Positions 1 through 6,460 of a stretch of 15,676 nucleotides of DNA are shown piece after piece. The first letter of the stretch is position 1. Every line of letters begins with the position of its first letter. The position numbers and the translations under genes are program-made. This stretch comes from an uncultured Prevotellaceae bacterium (GTDB lineage Bacteria; Bacteroidota; Bacteroidia; Bacteroidales; Bacteroidaceae): contig CALBJW010000044.1 in NCBI GenBank assembly GCA_937893145.1, positions 1 through 15,676 on the forward strand, read 5' to 3'. The notes beneath the pieces were generated by a model, which was given only the letters and a program-made list of their open reading frames with translations, had not been told where the DNA came from and did not search any database.

Positions 1-316
1 TGGTAAGCGGATGGCGGCTACCGAGGTTGATAGGGTAGGCGGTACGAGTGAGGTCGATGCTCTCATCGGCCGATTCGCTCGACTCGCAGTTCTCCTTCAG
101 CTCGTTTATCTTGGCAAAGGCAGCCTGCTTCAGCTCGTTGATTTTCATTCCCACTTCTTTCTTCTGCTCGGACGGAACGTTGCGGAAGTCGGCCATGAGA
201 TTGTTGATTTCGCCTTTCTTGCTTAAATACTTCAAACGCAAAGCTTCTACCTGCTCTTGATTCTCTGCTGTAAGCGAACTCACTTCTGCGAGCAAATGTG
301 CTATTTTTTCTAACAT
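1..316 (-). CDS. pheS: Phenylalanine--tRNA ligase alpha subunit, N-terminal part (runs off the window)
   Basis: Charges tRNA-Phe as the alpha subunit of the cytoplasmic alpha2-beta2 enzyme. Only the first 105 codons are inside the window; the gene continues past base 1. Reading leftward from the ATG at 314-316, the protein begins MLEKIAHLLAEVSSL and is rich in Lys, Glu, Leu and Ala through about residue 80, as expected for the N-terminal tRNA-binding coiled-coil arm. It then reads IDLTRTAYPINLGSRHPLT, the conserved linker into the catalytic core in bacterial PheS. The class II catalytic motifs lie outside the window, so the call rests on the arm plus this linker. A Bacteroidetes -7 box lies 31 bases upstream. 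The gene is divergent from the outer-membrane protein gene starting at 480. Confidence 0.9.
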   Translation of the reverse strand, partial: MLEKIAHLLAEVSSLTAENQEQVEALRLKYLSKKGEINNLMADFRNVPSEQKKEVGMKINELKQAAFAKINELKENCESSESADESIDLTRTAYPINLGSRHPLT

Positions 317-346
317 ATTATTGCGGATTTTTATTGATTCGTGGTG

Positions 347-354
347 CAAAGGTA
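347..354 (-). promoter_or_regulatory. Putative -7 box of the pheS promoter
   Basis: On the minus strand this reads TACCTTTG followed by C, a full match to the Bacteroidetes -7 consensus TAnnTTTG, 31 bases before the pheS ATG. At the expected -33 distance there is only TTTCC (376-380), so that half is weak. Confidence 0.6.
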
Positions 355-394
355 ATAAATTTCGTTTTTATATTAGGAAAAGATAGGCTTTTTT

Positions 395-426
395 TTTGAT
401 TATTTGCCGAAATATTGTTATTTTTG
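395..426 (+). promoter_or_regulatory. Bacteroidetes-type promoter of the OmpP1/FadL gene
   Basis: TTTG at 395-398, a 20-base spacer, then TATTTTTG at 419-426. This is a full match to both the -33 and -7 elements with canonical spacing. It predicts a transcript start near 433 and a leader of about 45 A-rich bases. Confidence 0.75.
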
Positions 427-479
427 CAACTTGAATAATGAAATGAAGTAACAGTATTCTTAAATTAAAACATAAAGTT

Positions 480-1961
480 ATGAAAAAGATATTATCAGCA
501 GCGCTCTTGCTCGCATCCATGAGCATCAATGCGCAGGAAACATATACCAACGCAGAACTTGCAACAGAGGATCTCAACGGTGACGCTCGCTATGTAGGTA
601 TGGGTGGTGCCCTCAATGCTCTTGGAGCTGATATCTCCTTGATGAGTTCAAACCCAGCAGGTACTGGTCTTTACCGTCGCTCAGATGTGAACTTCTCACT
701 CTCTGGTCTTGTAACAGGTGATCGTGGTCAGATGCATAACGATCGCAGTCGAATGTCTTTCGATCAGGCAGGTGTACTCTTCGCTGTAAAAGTTGGTGGC
801 AGTAGCCCTGTACAGTATGTTAACTTCGGTGTTAACTACAAGAAGAACAGAAACTTCTTTGGTAACAATGCGGTTAATGTTCAGCACCTTAACAACCAAT
901 TCACTCAGACTGTTCAGATAGCGGATATCGCTAATTATTCTTTTGAGAATGATTACTGGGAGTTGCTTGCTGATCTTTCTGCTCCGGACGATGCTCCAGG
1001 TAGAAGTCATGATGGTATTGTGAAACGTGACGAGGAGACTGGATATTATTATGCTAACCAACCTGCAAAGGAGGCACAGTATGCAAGAACTACTTATGGC
1101 AGCAACATCGAAGCGGACATCAACATCTCTATGAATGTATCGGATCGTTTCTACTATGGTGTCTCTCTTGGAATCTATAATTTCGACTATAGTCGAGAGT
1201 CATTCTATAGGGAAGTAAATGTTGAGGGTAGGTTCTACGACTTCACTAACTGGTATCGTACTATCGGTTCTGGTGTAGATGCTAAGTTCGGTTTCATCTG
1301 CCGCCCAATTGAAGATTCTCCTTTCCGCTTTGGTATCACTGTCCAGACTCCAACAGCTTACAAGTTGGTTGATGCGAATGGATCGAAGCTTTATATGAAC
1401 AATAGTTATGTTAAGGAAGGTGATTCTGGCGACTATGAATATAAGTTCAATACTCCTTGGAAGTTTAACCTCTCTTTAGGACACGTTATCGGAACTAAGT
1501 TGGCTTTGGGTGCAGAGTACGAATACACAAATCTTGCTGCAGCTAAGTTCAAGTCTCTTGAACCTGAAGACTATGATTACTTCGATGAGATAAATAAATA
1601 TCATGTCAATAAATTCCTCAAGGGTCAGCATACAATCAAACTCGGTGCAGAATATAACCCAACAAGTTCTTTGAGCCTTCGTTTAGGTTACAACCTCATT
1701 AGCAGTCCTATTAAAAAGAATGCTTATAAGATTATCACATTCACCGAACCATTCACAGATACTGACTATACAAACTGGAATGCTCTCAATCGCGTAACTT
1801 GTGGTGTAGGTTATAAGTGGAAGCATGGCTATGTTGATTTAGCTTACCAGTTCCAGACTCAGAAGGGTGATTTCTATGCATTCGACGATGAGGAATTAAT
1901 TCCTACTTCTATCGCTAACAATAGAAGCCAGATCATGGCAACACTCGGTTTCAGATTCTAA
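480..1961 (+). CDS. OmpP1/FadL-family outer-membrane transport protein
   Basis: Predicted outer-membrane beta-barrel of the FadL/OmpP1 (Toluene_X) superfamily, which moves hydrophobic compounds across the outer membrane. Relatives in Bacteroidales are often annotated as hemin receptors, but the ligand cannot be read from sequence. The 493 residues start with a Sec signal peptide (MKKILSAALLLASMSINA, likely cut before Q19). The mature N terminus contains DARYVGMGGALNALGAD and SSNPAG, the family's N-terminal plug/hatch signature. The rest alternates aromatic-rich beta strands and ends QIMATLGFRF, a typical C-terminal barrel strand with terminal Phe. It appears monocistronic: its own promoter is upstream and a strong terminator follows at 2016. 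The family call is firm, the substrate unknown. Confidence 0.87.
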   Translation: MKKILSAALLLASMSINAQETYTNAELATEDLNGDARYVGMGGALNALGADISLMSSNPAGTGLYRRSDVNFSLSGLVTGDRGQMHNDRSRMSFDQAGVLFAVKVGGSSPVQYVNFGVNYKKNRNFFGNNAVNVQHLNNQFTQTVQIADIANYSFENDYWELLADLSAPDDAPGRSHDGIVKRDEETGYYYANQPAKEAQYARTTYGSNIEADINISMNVSDRFYYGVSLGIYNFDYSRESFYREVNVEGRFYDFTNWYRTIGSGVDAKFGFICRPIEDSPFRFGITVQTPTAYKLVDANGSKLYMNNSYVKEGDSGDYEYKFNTPWKFNLSLGHVIGTKLALGAEYEYTNLAAAKFKSLEPEDYDYFDEINKYHVNKFLKGQHTIKLGAEYNPTSSLSLRLGYNLISSPIKKNAYKIITFTEPFTDTDYTNWNALNRVTCGVGYKWKHGYVDLAYQFQTQKGDFYAFDDEELIPTSIANNRSQIMATLGFRF

Positions 1962-2015
1962 ATCCGTAGAATATTGTACAAAATTAGTGTACTCCTTTTT
2001 AATTATATTATAAAT

Positions 2016-2053
2016 AATATCCCTGGAACGACATCCGTTTCAGGGATATTTTT
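2016..2053 (+). terminator. Intrinsic terminator after the OmpP1/FadL gene
   Basis: A 15-bp stem (2016-2030 with 2036-2050, one G-U pair) closes a 5-base loop, ACATC. The 3' arm runs into TTTTT. It lies 55 bases after the stop codon. Confidence 0.88.
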
Positions 2054-2148
2054 CATGTAAATCTGTTAACAATGTGTCGCATAAGGGTGCAAAACATAAA
2101 AAAATCATCATTTTTGTGACAGAATTGTGATTTTTCTTATAGAAATGG

Positions 2149-2179
2149 TTTGTCAATTAATATAAAAGTTGTAACTTTG
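2149..2179 (+). promoter_or_regulatory. Bacteroidetes-type promoter of the secreted-protein/small-protein unit
   Basis: TTTG at 2149-2152, a 19-base spacer, then TAACTTTG at 2172-2179: full matches to both elements. The predicted leader is about 62 bases, very A-rich just before the ATG and without a clear Shine-Dalgarno site. Confidence 0.78.
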
Positions 2180-2248
2180 CATCGATTTATAGATATAACA
2201 GGTGAGATATTAATATTTAAACTATAATTTCAATTAAACAAAAACAAA

Positions 2249-3340
2249 ATGAAAAAGATTTACTCAATTCTCACCCTTGCTGCTCTTTTGACTGCAGGGG
2301 AAGCATTTGCACAGACAAAAAGTGTAAGTGGTAATGAAGTTACTTTTGAAGGTCCTTGGACAATTGAAGCTATCAACTATGAACTTGCTGATGTTGTTTA
2401 TGGTACAGTTGACGTTTCAAAGGTTGAAGATATCGATGGTGAAACAGTTGTAACTGCAAGCCCTAACACAGTTATCGTAGCTAAAGACAAGAATCAGCTC
2501 GCTAACACAACTAACGTTCTTGTTTACGTTCCAATTCGTGATCTTGGTACAGGTGCAACAAAATTGTTCCCATATATGGAGAACTTTGTTCTTACTGATG
2601 GTTATGATTGGCTTTGTGAGCGTGAATTCGATGCAGGTCATGCAAAGTATGAGCGTGTTTGTAAGAACGAGTACAATACTCTTTGCCTCCCATTCTGCTT
2701 CTACATTGAAGAGCTTGATGCACAGCGTAAAGATATGCACCTTGAAATCTTGACTAAGGTTGAAAAAGATGTTCTTACATTCACTCAGATTACTGCAACA
2801 AACTATGACTTTAAGGATGAAACTGCTAAGCGTCCTGGACACCATGTAGCAGGTAGAACACCAATCGTATGTCACTTGCATGATTTCGCAGCTGGTAAGA
2901 ACACAATCGTTATTGAACCAGAAGGTCCAGTTTCTGTAAATGCTGCTGAAGATAGTTTGTACAATGACCTTGCTTATACTCTTACAGGTCAGTTGAAGGC
3001 TACTGTTATTTCAACAGATGTAAATAGCGACAAGTATTACATTCAGGACAACTACTTCTGGAAACTTGAAGACTATATCGATCCAGAGACTAACAAATAT
3101 GCAACTGTAGAGGTTCCTGCTTTCCGCTGTATCCTTGATAACTTTGATAACTCAAAGGAAATCGATCTTACTGCCGGTGTTAAGAACTTCAAGATCGTAA
3201 GTGCTGACGCAGAAGCAACTTCAATTAGCTCAGTTTCTACTACTCTCGAAACTCCAGCTTACAACCTTCAGGGTGTACGCGTAGCTCCAACAGCTAAGGG
3301 CTTCGTACTCAAGAATGGTAAGAAGTATTTCAACAAGTAA
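2249..3340 (+). CDS. Secreted Bacteroidales protein with LCLPF motif and conserved C-terminal tail, function unknown
   Basis: A 363-residue exported protein. The signal peptide (MKKIYSILTLAALLTAGEAFA) is likely cut before Q22. The middle contains NTLCLPF (residues 143-149), then a beta-rich stretch with AGRTPIVCHL, a GQLKATVIS segment, YYIQDNYFWKL and VPAFRCIL. From memory, this order (TLCLPF, then a Pro-containing strand, then GxYxA, then ...FRxxL) recurs in the C-terminal part of many Prevotella/Bacteroides surface proteins. The last residues, YNLQGVRVAPTAKGFVLKNGKKYFNK split over residues 338-363, match the short tail common at the ends of secreted proteins in this order. It resembles a type IX sorting signal, but I cannot establish that. 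Several Cys residues (C123, C138, C146, C150) could form disulfides. No enzymatic motif is visible. The small gene at 3369 follows after 28 bases. Confidence 0.7.
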   Translation: MKKIYSILTLAALLTAGEAFAQTKSVSGNEVTFEGPWTIEAINYELADVVYGTVDVSKVEDIDGETVVTASPNTVIVAKDKNQLANTTNVLVYVPIRDLGTGATKLFPYMENFVLTDGYDWLCEREFDAGHAKYERVCKNEYNTLCLPFCFYIEELDAQRKDMHLEILTKVEKDVLTFTQITATNYDFKDETAKRPGHHVAGRTPIVCHLHDFAAGKNTIVIEPEGPVSVNAAEDSLYNDLAYTLTGQLKATVISTDVNSDKYYIQDNYFWKLEDYIDPETNKYATVEVPAFRCILDNFDNSKEIDLTAGVKNFKIVSADAEATSISSVSTTLETPAYNLQGVRVAPTAKGFVLKNGKKYFNK

Positions 3341-3368
3341 TTCGATAATATTAAAAACAGAATAAGAT

Positions 3369-3578
3369 ATGAAAAAGTTTATTGAAACTCCAATTGTAAA
3401 GGTTGTACGTTTCGAAGCTAAGGACGTTATCACAACAAGCTGTACAATTCAGAACGGTGAGACTGTAGGTTTGGGCAATCAAGGTATTAAAACTCCTGTT
3501 GTTTTGGATAAGGATGTTCATCGTGTTGCTGAATCTAAGAACTTCGGTGGTGGTATCAACTTCTCATCTGCTTGGTAA
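3369..3578 (+). CDS. Small protein of unknown function, co-transcribed with the secreted protein
   Basis: A 69-residue protein with no signal peptide, membrane helix or enzyme motif. It starts MKKFIETPIVKVVRFEAKD followed by VITTS, and ends GGGINFSSAW. From memory, small Bacteroidales proteins often share this N-terminal pattern: basic MKK, Pro near position 8, Val/Glu-rich stretch, then DVI(T/A)(T/A)S. I know no assigned function for them. It sits 28 bases after the secreted-protein gene with no promoter or terminator between, and a strong terminator follows 27 bases later, so the two are probably one transcript. Codon use resembles the upstream gene, supporting a real coding sequence. The split between the conserved-looking N-terminal half and Gly-rich end could mean a leader/core precursor, but no modification enzyme is nearby. 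Confidence 0.68.
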   Translation: MKKFIETPIVKVVRFEAKDVITTSCTIQNGETVGLGNQGIKTPVVLDKDVHRVAESKNFGGGINFSSAW

Positions 3579-3605
3579 TCTAAGATAACAAATATCGTAG
3601 ATAAA

Positions 3606-3643
3606 AAAGGTCATAGAGGTAATCTCTGTGACCTTTCTTTTTG
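3606..3643 (+). terminator. Intrinsic terminator after the small-protein gene
   Basis: A 13-bp stem (3606-3618 with 3624-3636, one G-U pair) with a 5-base loop, followed by CTTTTTG. Confidence 0.9.
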
Positions 3644-3703
3644 TTTAAAAAGTAACAAGAACTATTATAAATGAAGCAAGAATATATCATTTTATCTATT
3701 ATT

Positions 3704-3735
3704 CTTGATTATTCATTCTAAAAGTTGTATCTTTG
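3704..3735 (+). promoter_or_regulatory. Bacteroidetes-type promoter of the tandem membrane-protein unit
   Basis: TATCTTTG at 3728-3735 matches the -7 element. CTTG at 3704-3707, 20 bases upstream, is one mismatch from the -33 TTTG. The ATG follows 40 bases after the -7 box. Confidence 0.65.
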
Positions 3736-3774
3736 CATCATAATTAGTTATAATAAAAAACACTTTGATTCATT

Positions 3775-4284
3775 ATGCAAATTGTTATTAATATTCCGTT
3801 TCAGAAATACATTCTTGTTACTGTGTTTTTGACATTGGTTATCAAAGTAGGCTATTGTATTGCGATGATGGTTGTTGCTGACTCAATGCAAAATTTGGAA
3901 GCAGCTCTGCTCACAGCTCGACACTTTATTGATACTACCATGTGGGCAATGGTCGCTGTTTGGTTCTTGTATATCTTCTTGTATCAGGAAAATTTGACAA
4001 CAAGAAGACATTTGCACATGACAACTAACTTTGTACTTGTCTCATCTATGTTGAAGTTCTTCTCAACAATCTTCTTTACTATACATTATCTTGAGACTGA
4101 TGGTTGGATGATTTTCTGGTCTGTCATCGAGATGATTGTATGGATTGCAGTATTGTGCTATATATGCTTACTCTGGAGATCATATTTGATTGAATACAAT
4201 AAGCTTCATGAGCATGACAGAGAGAGTAAGAAATATTTCTCTTTGAAAGATGAGTTGGAAAGAAGATATAAACTCAATAATTAA
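3775..4284 (+). CDS. Four-helix inner-membrane protein of unknown function (first of a tandem pair)
   Basis: A 169-residue protein with four predicted membrane helices (about residues 12-35, 54-71, 84-104, 111-134) and a charged cytoplasmic-looking tail (EYNKLHEHDRESKKYFSLKDELERRYKLNN split after residue 139). I recognise no family. Its closest visible relative is the next gene: the two align without gaps over the membrane region with an offset of one residue. Shared residues include K24, Y27, R49, D53, W57, Y70, K94, E119, W123 and W134. Charged residues retained inside or at the edge of helices (K24, K94, E119) suggest a specific role rather than drift. The downstream gene starts 13 bases after the stop, so they form one operon. 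The ATG choice fits the promoter and the alignment of N termini. Confidence 0.75.
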   Translation: MQIVINIPFQKYILVTVFLTLVIKVGYCIAMMVVADSMQNLEAALLTARHFIDTTMWAMVAVWFLYIFLYQENLTTRRHLHMTTNFVLVSSMLKFFSTIFFTIHYLETDGWMIFWSVIEMIVWIAVLCYICLLWRSYLIEYNKLHEHDRESKKYFSLKDELERRYKLNN

Positions 4285-4297
4285 TTAGAACTGATAT

Positions 4298-4978
4298 ATG
4301 GAACTATCTATAAGATTTAATAAAGACTCATTACCTATATTTGTATTCTTTTTGATTCTTATAAAGGTATGCTATGTGGCATTCATGACATTCTTTGTGG
4401 ATGTGTCAAATTCAAATGTCGATTTGATTTTCTATTCGAGATTCATTGCCGACAACTTCGCGTGGATGCCAATGATGATATTCTTTGTGTATTTCTATCT
4501 CTATCGTGTAGGTAAGGTTAGTAATATTGGTTTGAAGAATGCAACTCTTTCAGCTTTGTTGGCAATCATCCCTAAATTTGTTATCATAGGTATTTTGATT
4601 TATACTTATCTGTCCGCAAATTTCTTCATTCTTATTTATTATATTCTTGAACTCCTTACATGGTTGTTCCTTGGAATGTACCTTATCAGTTACTGGAATG
4701 AGAAGTTCAGAATATCAGATAAAGAGAAGAGACATCGCAGTCATAGTCATCATTATCACCATCGTGATTTGACTGCAAGGGGCTCTGTACTTGGAAAGGT
4801 TGCAGGTGAAAACGAACCTCGTTACTTTGAAGATTCTTCACGTAGTGGTTCTCATAGGCATCATTCTCATGGTGAACATGGTCACCACCACCACCATCAT
4901 CATCACCATCATCATTCTTCCGCTGAAAGTAGAAATGAGGAAGCTGATGATTCAAGAGAGCAGTATGATGAGGAATAG
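4298..4978 (+). CDS. Four-helix membrane protein with histidine-rich C-terminal tail, function unknown
   Basis: A 226-residue paralogue of the preceding protein. Four predicted helices (about 12-34, 53-70, 83-105, 108-131) keep the shared residues K23, Y26, R48, D52, W56, Y69, K93, E118, W122 and W133. It differs by a hydrophilic tail of about 90 residues: a first His cluster (HRSHSHHYHHRD, residues 146-157), a spacer, a second cluster from residue 186, and 11 consecutive His at 196-206, ending in an acidic stretch (EEADDSREQYDEE). Such tails commonly bind Zn, Ni or Cu in metal transporters and chaperones, but the membrane part does not resemble a cation-diffusion or ZIP transporter to me. 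The metal role is inference. The His run uses mixed CAC and CAT codons. Confidence 0.76.
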   Translation: MELSIRFNKDSLPIFVFFLILIKVCYVAFMTFFVDVSNSNVDLIFYSRFIADNFAWMPMMIFFVYFYLYRVGKVSNIGLKNATLSALLAIIPKFVIIGILIYTYLSANFFILIYYILELLTWLFLGMYLISYWNEKFRISDKEKRHRSHSHHYHHRDLTARGSVLGKVAGENEPRYFEDSSRSGSHRHHSHGEHGHHHHHHHHHHHSSAESRNEEADDSREQYDEE

Positions 4979-4994
4979 ATAGAATTGCAATAAA

Positions 4995-5031
4995 AAGGAA
5001 AGATACTATTATTCGAATAGTATCTTTCCTT
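4995..5031. terminator. Bidirectional terminator between convergent genes
   Basis: A perfect 16-bp stem (4995-5010 with 5016-5031) with a 5-base loop, ATTCG. On the plus strand it is followed by CTTTTG. On the minus strand it is followed by TTTTTATT, so it can stop transcription from both sides. The minus-strand gene's last codons and its TAA (5009-5011) lie inside the stem. Confidence 0.88.
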
Positions 5032-5725
5032 CTTTTGTAGGGAACAATTCCTTCTTTTGTGCTGTTCCTGAGAATGTTATTGCTGATGTTCCGCTATTCT
5101 CACTCATCAATAATTTAGTATCGACATTAGCGTTAATAGTTGTCCTGGCAACATTCGAGATGTGCGTTGATTCAGCCTTTATGTTGCAGAAGTTTGCCTC
5201 GCCTTCACCTGAAGTTCGATAGTCGAAGATTTGACATTCGATGCTATCACACTCGAAGTTTCCTTTGCCAATCGTTCCAAGTTCAATCTTTTCTCCTTTC
5301 CATTTGCCTTTTGAGGTGAAATTTCCACATCCACAGATAGATACGCAAGCAAGATTTGGTGCAGAGATGTTGATTGTTACGTTCTGTTTGGTTTCGTAAA
5401 TGTTGATGTCTGAGTTGCGTTCAGTTTTGAAACTAATGGTTAAGAGATTAGATTCAAAATTTGTTTCCAAACCGATAATCTTTGCAGAATCACCAGAAAC
5501 TTCCATTCCATAATCTCCTTGAGTGTAGATGATGTCAGCCCCACTAATCGAGGTGAGATGGGTGAACTCGCAAGGAATAGGTATTGTTTTTGTTATGATG
5601 TTTTCGGCGTATTGTTTGTCTTTCTTTGCAGTTTGATTATCATTGTGGTTGGAGTTGCCTCGTTGATTGCAACCACATAATAATGCACCCGCTAATATAT
5701 ATAATAAGGTGTACTTTTTTGTCAT
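5009..5725 (-). CDS. DUF2807-type lipoprotein (putative auto-transporter adhesin head GIN domain)
   Basis: A 238-residue predicted lipoprotein. The N terminus MTKKYTLLYILAGALLCGC has a signal-peptidase II lipobox (L-C-G-C) with acylated Cys at residue 19. A low-complexity Asn/Lys linker follows (residues 20-40). The rest is a repetitive beta-helix-like domain: an entry strand with LTSISGADIIYTQG, then ISAPNLACVSICGCGNFTSKG, then TSGEGEANFCNIKAES. Repeated S/C-G-x-G/A turns are characteristic of DUF2807, a family widespread in Bacteroidetes with no settled function. It is probably surface- or periplasm-exposed. It is monocistronic, with its own promoter at 5754-5785. The 3' end overlaps the shared terminator hairpin, so its last six codons are also stem sequence. 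Confidence 0.82.
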   Translation of the reverse strand: MTKKYTLLYILAGALLCGCNQRGNSNHNDNQTAKKDKQYAENIITKTIPIPCEFTHLTSISGADIIYTQGDYGMEVSGDSAKIIGLETNFESNLLTISFKTERNSDINIYETKQNVTINISAPNLACVSICGCGNFTSKGKWKGEKIELGTIGKGNFECDSIECQIFDYRTSGEGEANFCNIKAESTHISNVARTTINANVDTKLLMSENSGTSAITFSGTAQKKELFPTKEGKILFE

Positions 5726-5753
5726 AATGTACTAATTAGTTAAAAAATCTCTG

Positions 5754-5785
5754 CGAAGTTAGCACTTTTATTCCTTCTATGCAAA
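5754..5785 (-). promoter_or_regulatory. Bacteroidetes-type promoter of the DUF2807 lipoprotein gene
   Basis: On the minus strand: TTTG (5785-5782), a 20-base spacer, then TAACTTCG (5761-5754), one mismatch from TAnnTTTG. The leader to the ATG is about 20 bases. Confidence 0.62.
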
Positions 5786-5826
5786 TAAAAATGCTTGATT
5801 AATAATAGAATTTGAAATATTTTATG

Positions 5827-5834
5827 TAAGTTTG
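5827..5834 (+). promoter_or_regulatory. Putative -7 box of the slyD operon promoter
   Basis: TAAGTTTG followed by C matches TAnnTTTG, 28 bases before the slyD ATG. No TTTG lies at the usual -33 distance; the nearest (5811-5814) is too close. Confidence 0.55.
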
Positions 5835-5862
5835 CAGAAGAAAACTAATTACATTAATAATT

Positions 5863-6450
5863 ATGGCAGAAAACAAGTATATTACAGTTGCTTACAAGCT
5901 GTATGTGAAAGAAGAAGGAGACGAAGTTGAAGAACTCGTTGAGCAGTGTGAAACCGACCATCCTTTCCAGTTCCTTTCTGGTTTTGGAATGGTTATTCCA
6001 GCATTCGAACAGAATGTTCAGGATGTAGCAGAAGGAGGTTCAGTAGATTTCGTTATCCCATGTGCTGATGCTTACGGCGAGTTCCAGGATGAATTGATGT
6101 TTGATGTTCCTCGCAATATCTTTGAGATTAACGGCAAACTCGACACAGAACATATCTTCGAAGGAAATGTTGTTCCTATGCAGGGAGAAGATGGCACTCG
6201 ATTCAATGCTACTATCATCGAAATCAAGAATGATGCAGTAACAATCGACCTCAATCATCCTCGTGCAGGTCAGGACCTTCACTTCGTAGGAACAGTCGTT
6301 ACTAATCGTCCTGCTACACCAGAAGAAATTGCTCAGATGGCAGCTATGCTTTCAGGTGAAGGAGGTTGCTGTGGTGGCGGTTGTGGCCATTGTGGTGGTG
6401 GATGCGAAGGAGGCGACTGCGGTGGCGGTTGTGGAAACTGTGGAAAATAA
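5863..6450 (+). CDS. slyD: FKBP-type peptidyl-prolyl cis-trans isomerase, SlyD family
   Basis: Cytoplasmic prolyl isomerase and folding helper. In SlyD the metal-binding tail also supplies nickel to enzymes such as hydrogenases; whether this one does is unknown. The 195 residues show the SlyD layout: an FKBP half at about 1-70 (with FLSGFGMVIPAFEQNV and an EGGSVDFVIPCADAYGE stretch), an inserted chaperone flap around 75-125, and the family motif DLNHPRAGQDLHF near residue 130. The last 30 residues are Gly/Cys-rich (GGCCGGGCGHCGGG and on), with 8 Cys and 1 His. Classic SlyD tails use more His, so this Cys-dominated version is notable. It heads an operon: aroC starts 10 bases after its stop. 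Confidence 0.92.
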   Translation: MAENKYITVAYKLYVKEEGDEVEELVEQCETDHPFQFLSGFGMVIPAFEQNVQDVAEGGSVDFVIPCADAYGEFQDELMFDVPRNIFEINGKLDTEHIFEGNVVPMQGEDGTRFNATIIEIKNDAVTIDLNHPRAGQDLHFVGTVVTNRPATPEEIAQMAAMLSGEGGCCGGGCGHCGGGCEGGDCGGGCGNCGK

Positions 6451-6460
6451 ATAATTAACA

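Noticed and set aside
2417..2881. A 154-residue open frame antisense to the secreted-protein gene
   Set aside because: The plus-strand gene has a signal peptide, promoter and terminator; the antisense frame has none of these and no recognisable motif.
3284..3340. Definite type IX secretion sorting domain on the 363-residue protein
   Set aside because: The tail is a recurrent Bacteroidales C-terminal motif but is short and lacks enough of the classical CTD features to be certain, so it was described only as similar.
4883..4915. Artificial His tag or sequencing artefact
   Set aside because: The 11 His use mixed CAC and CAT codons, lie inside a longer natural His-rich tail with a second cluster, and the frame continues into an acidic end.
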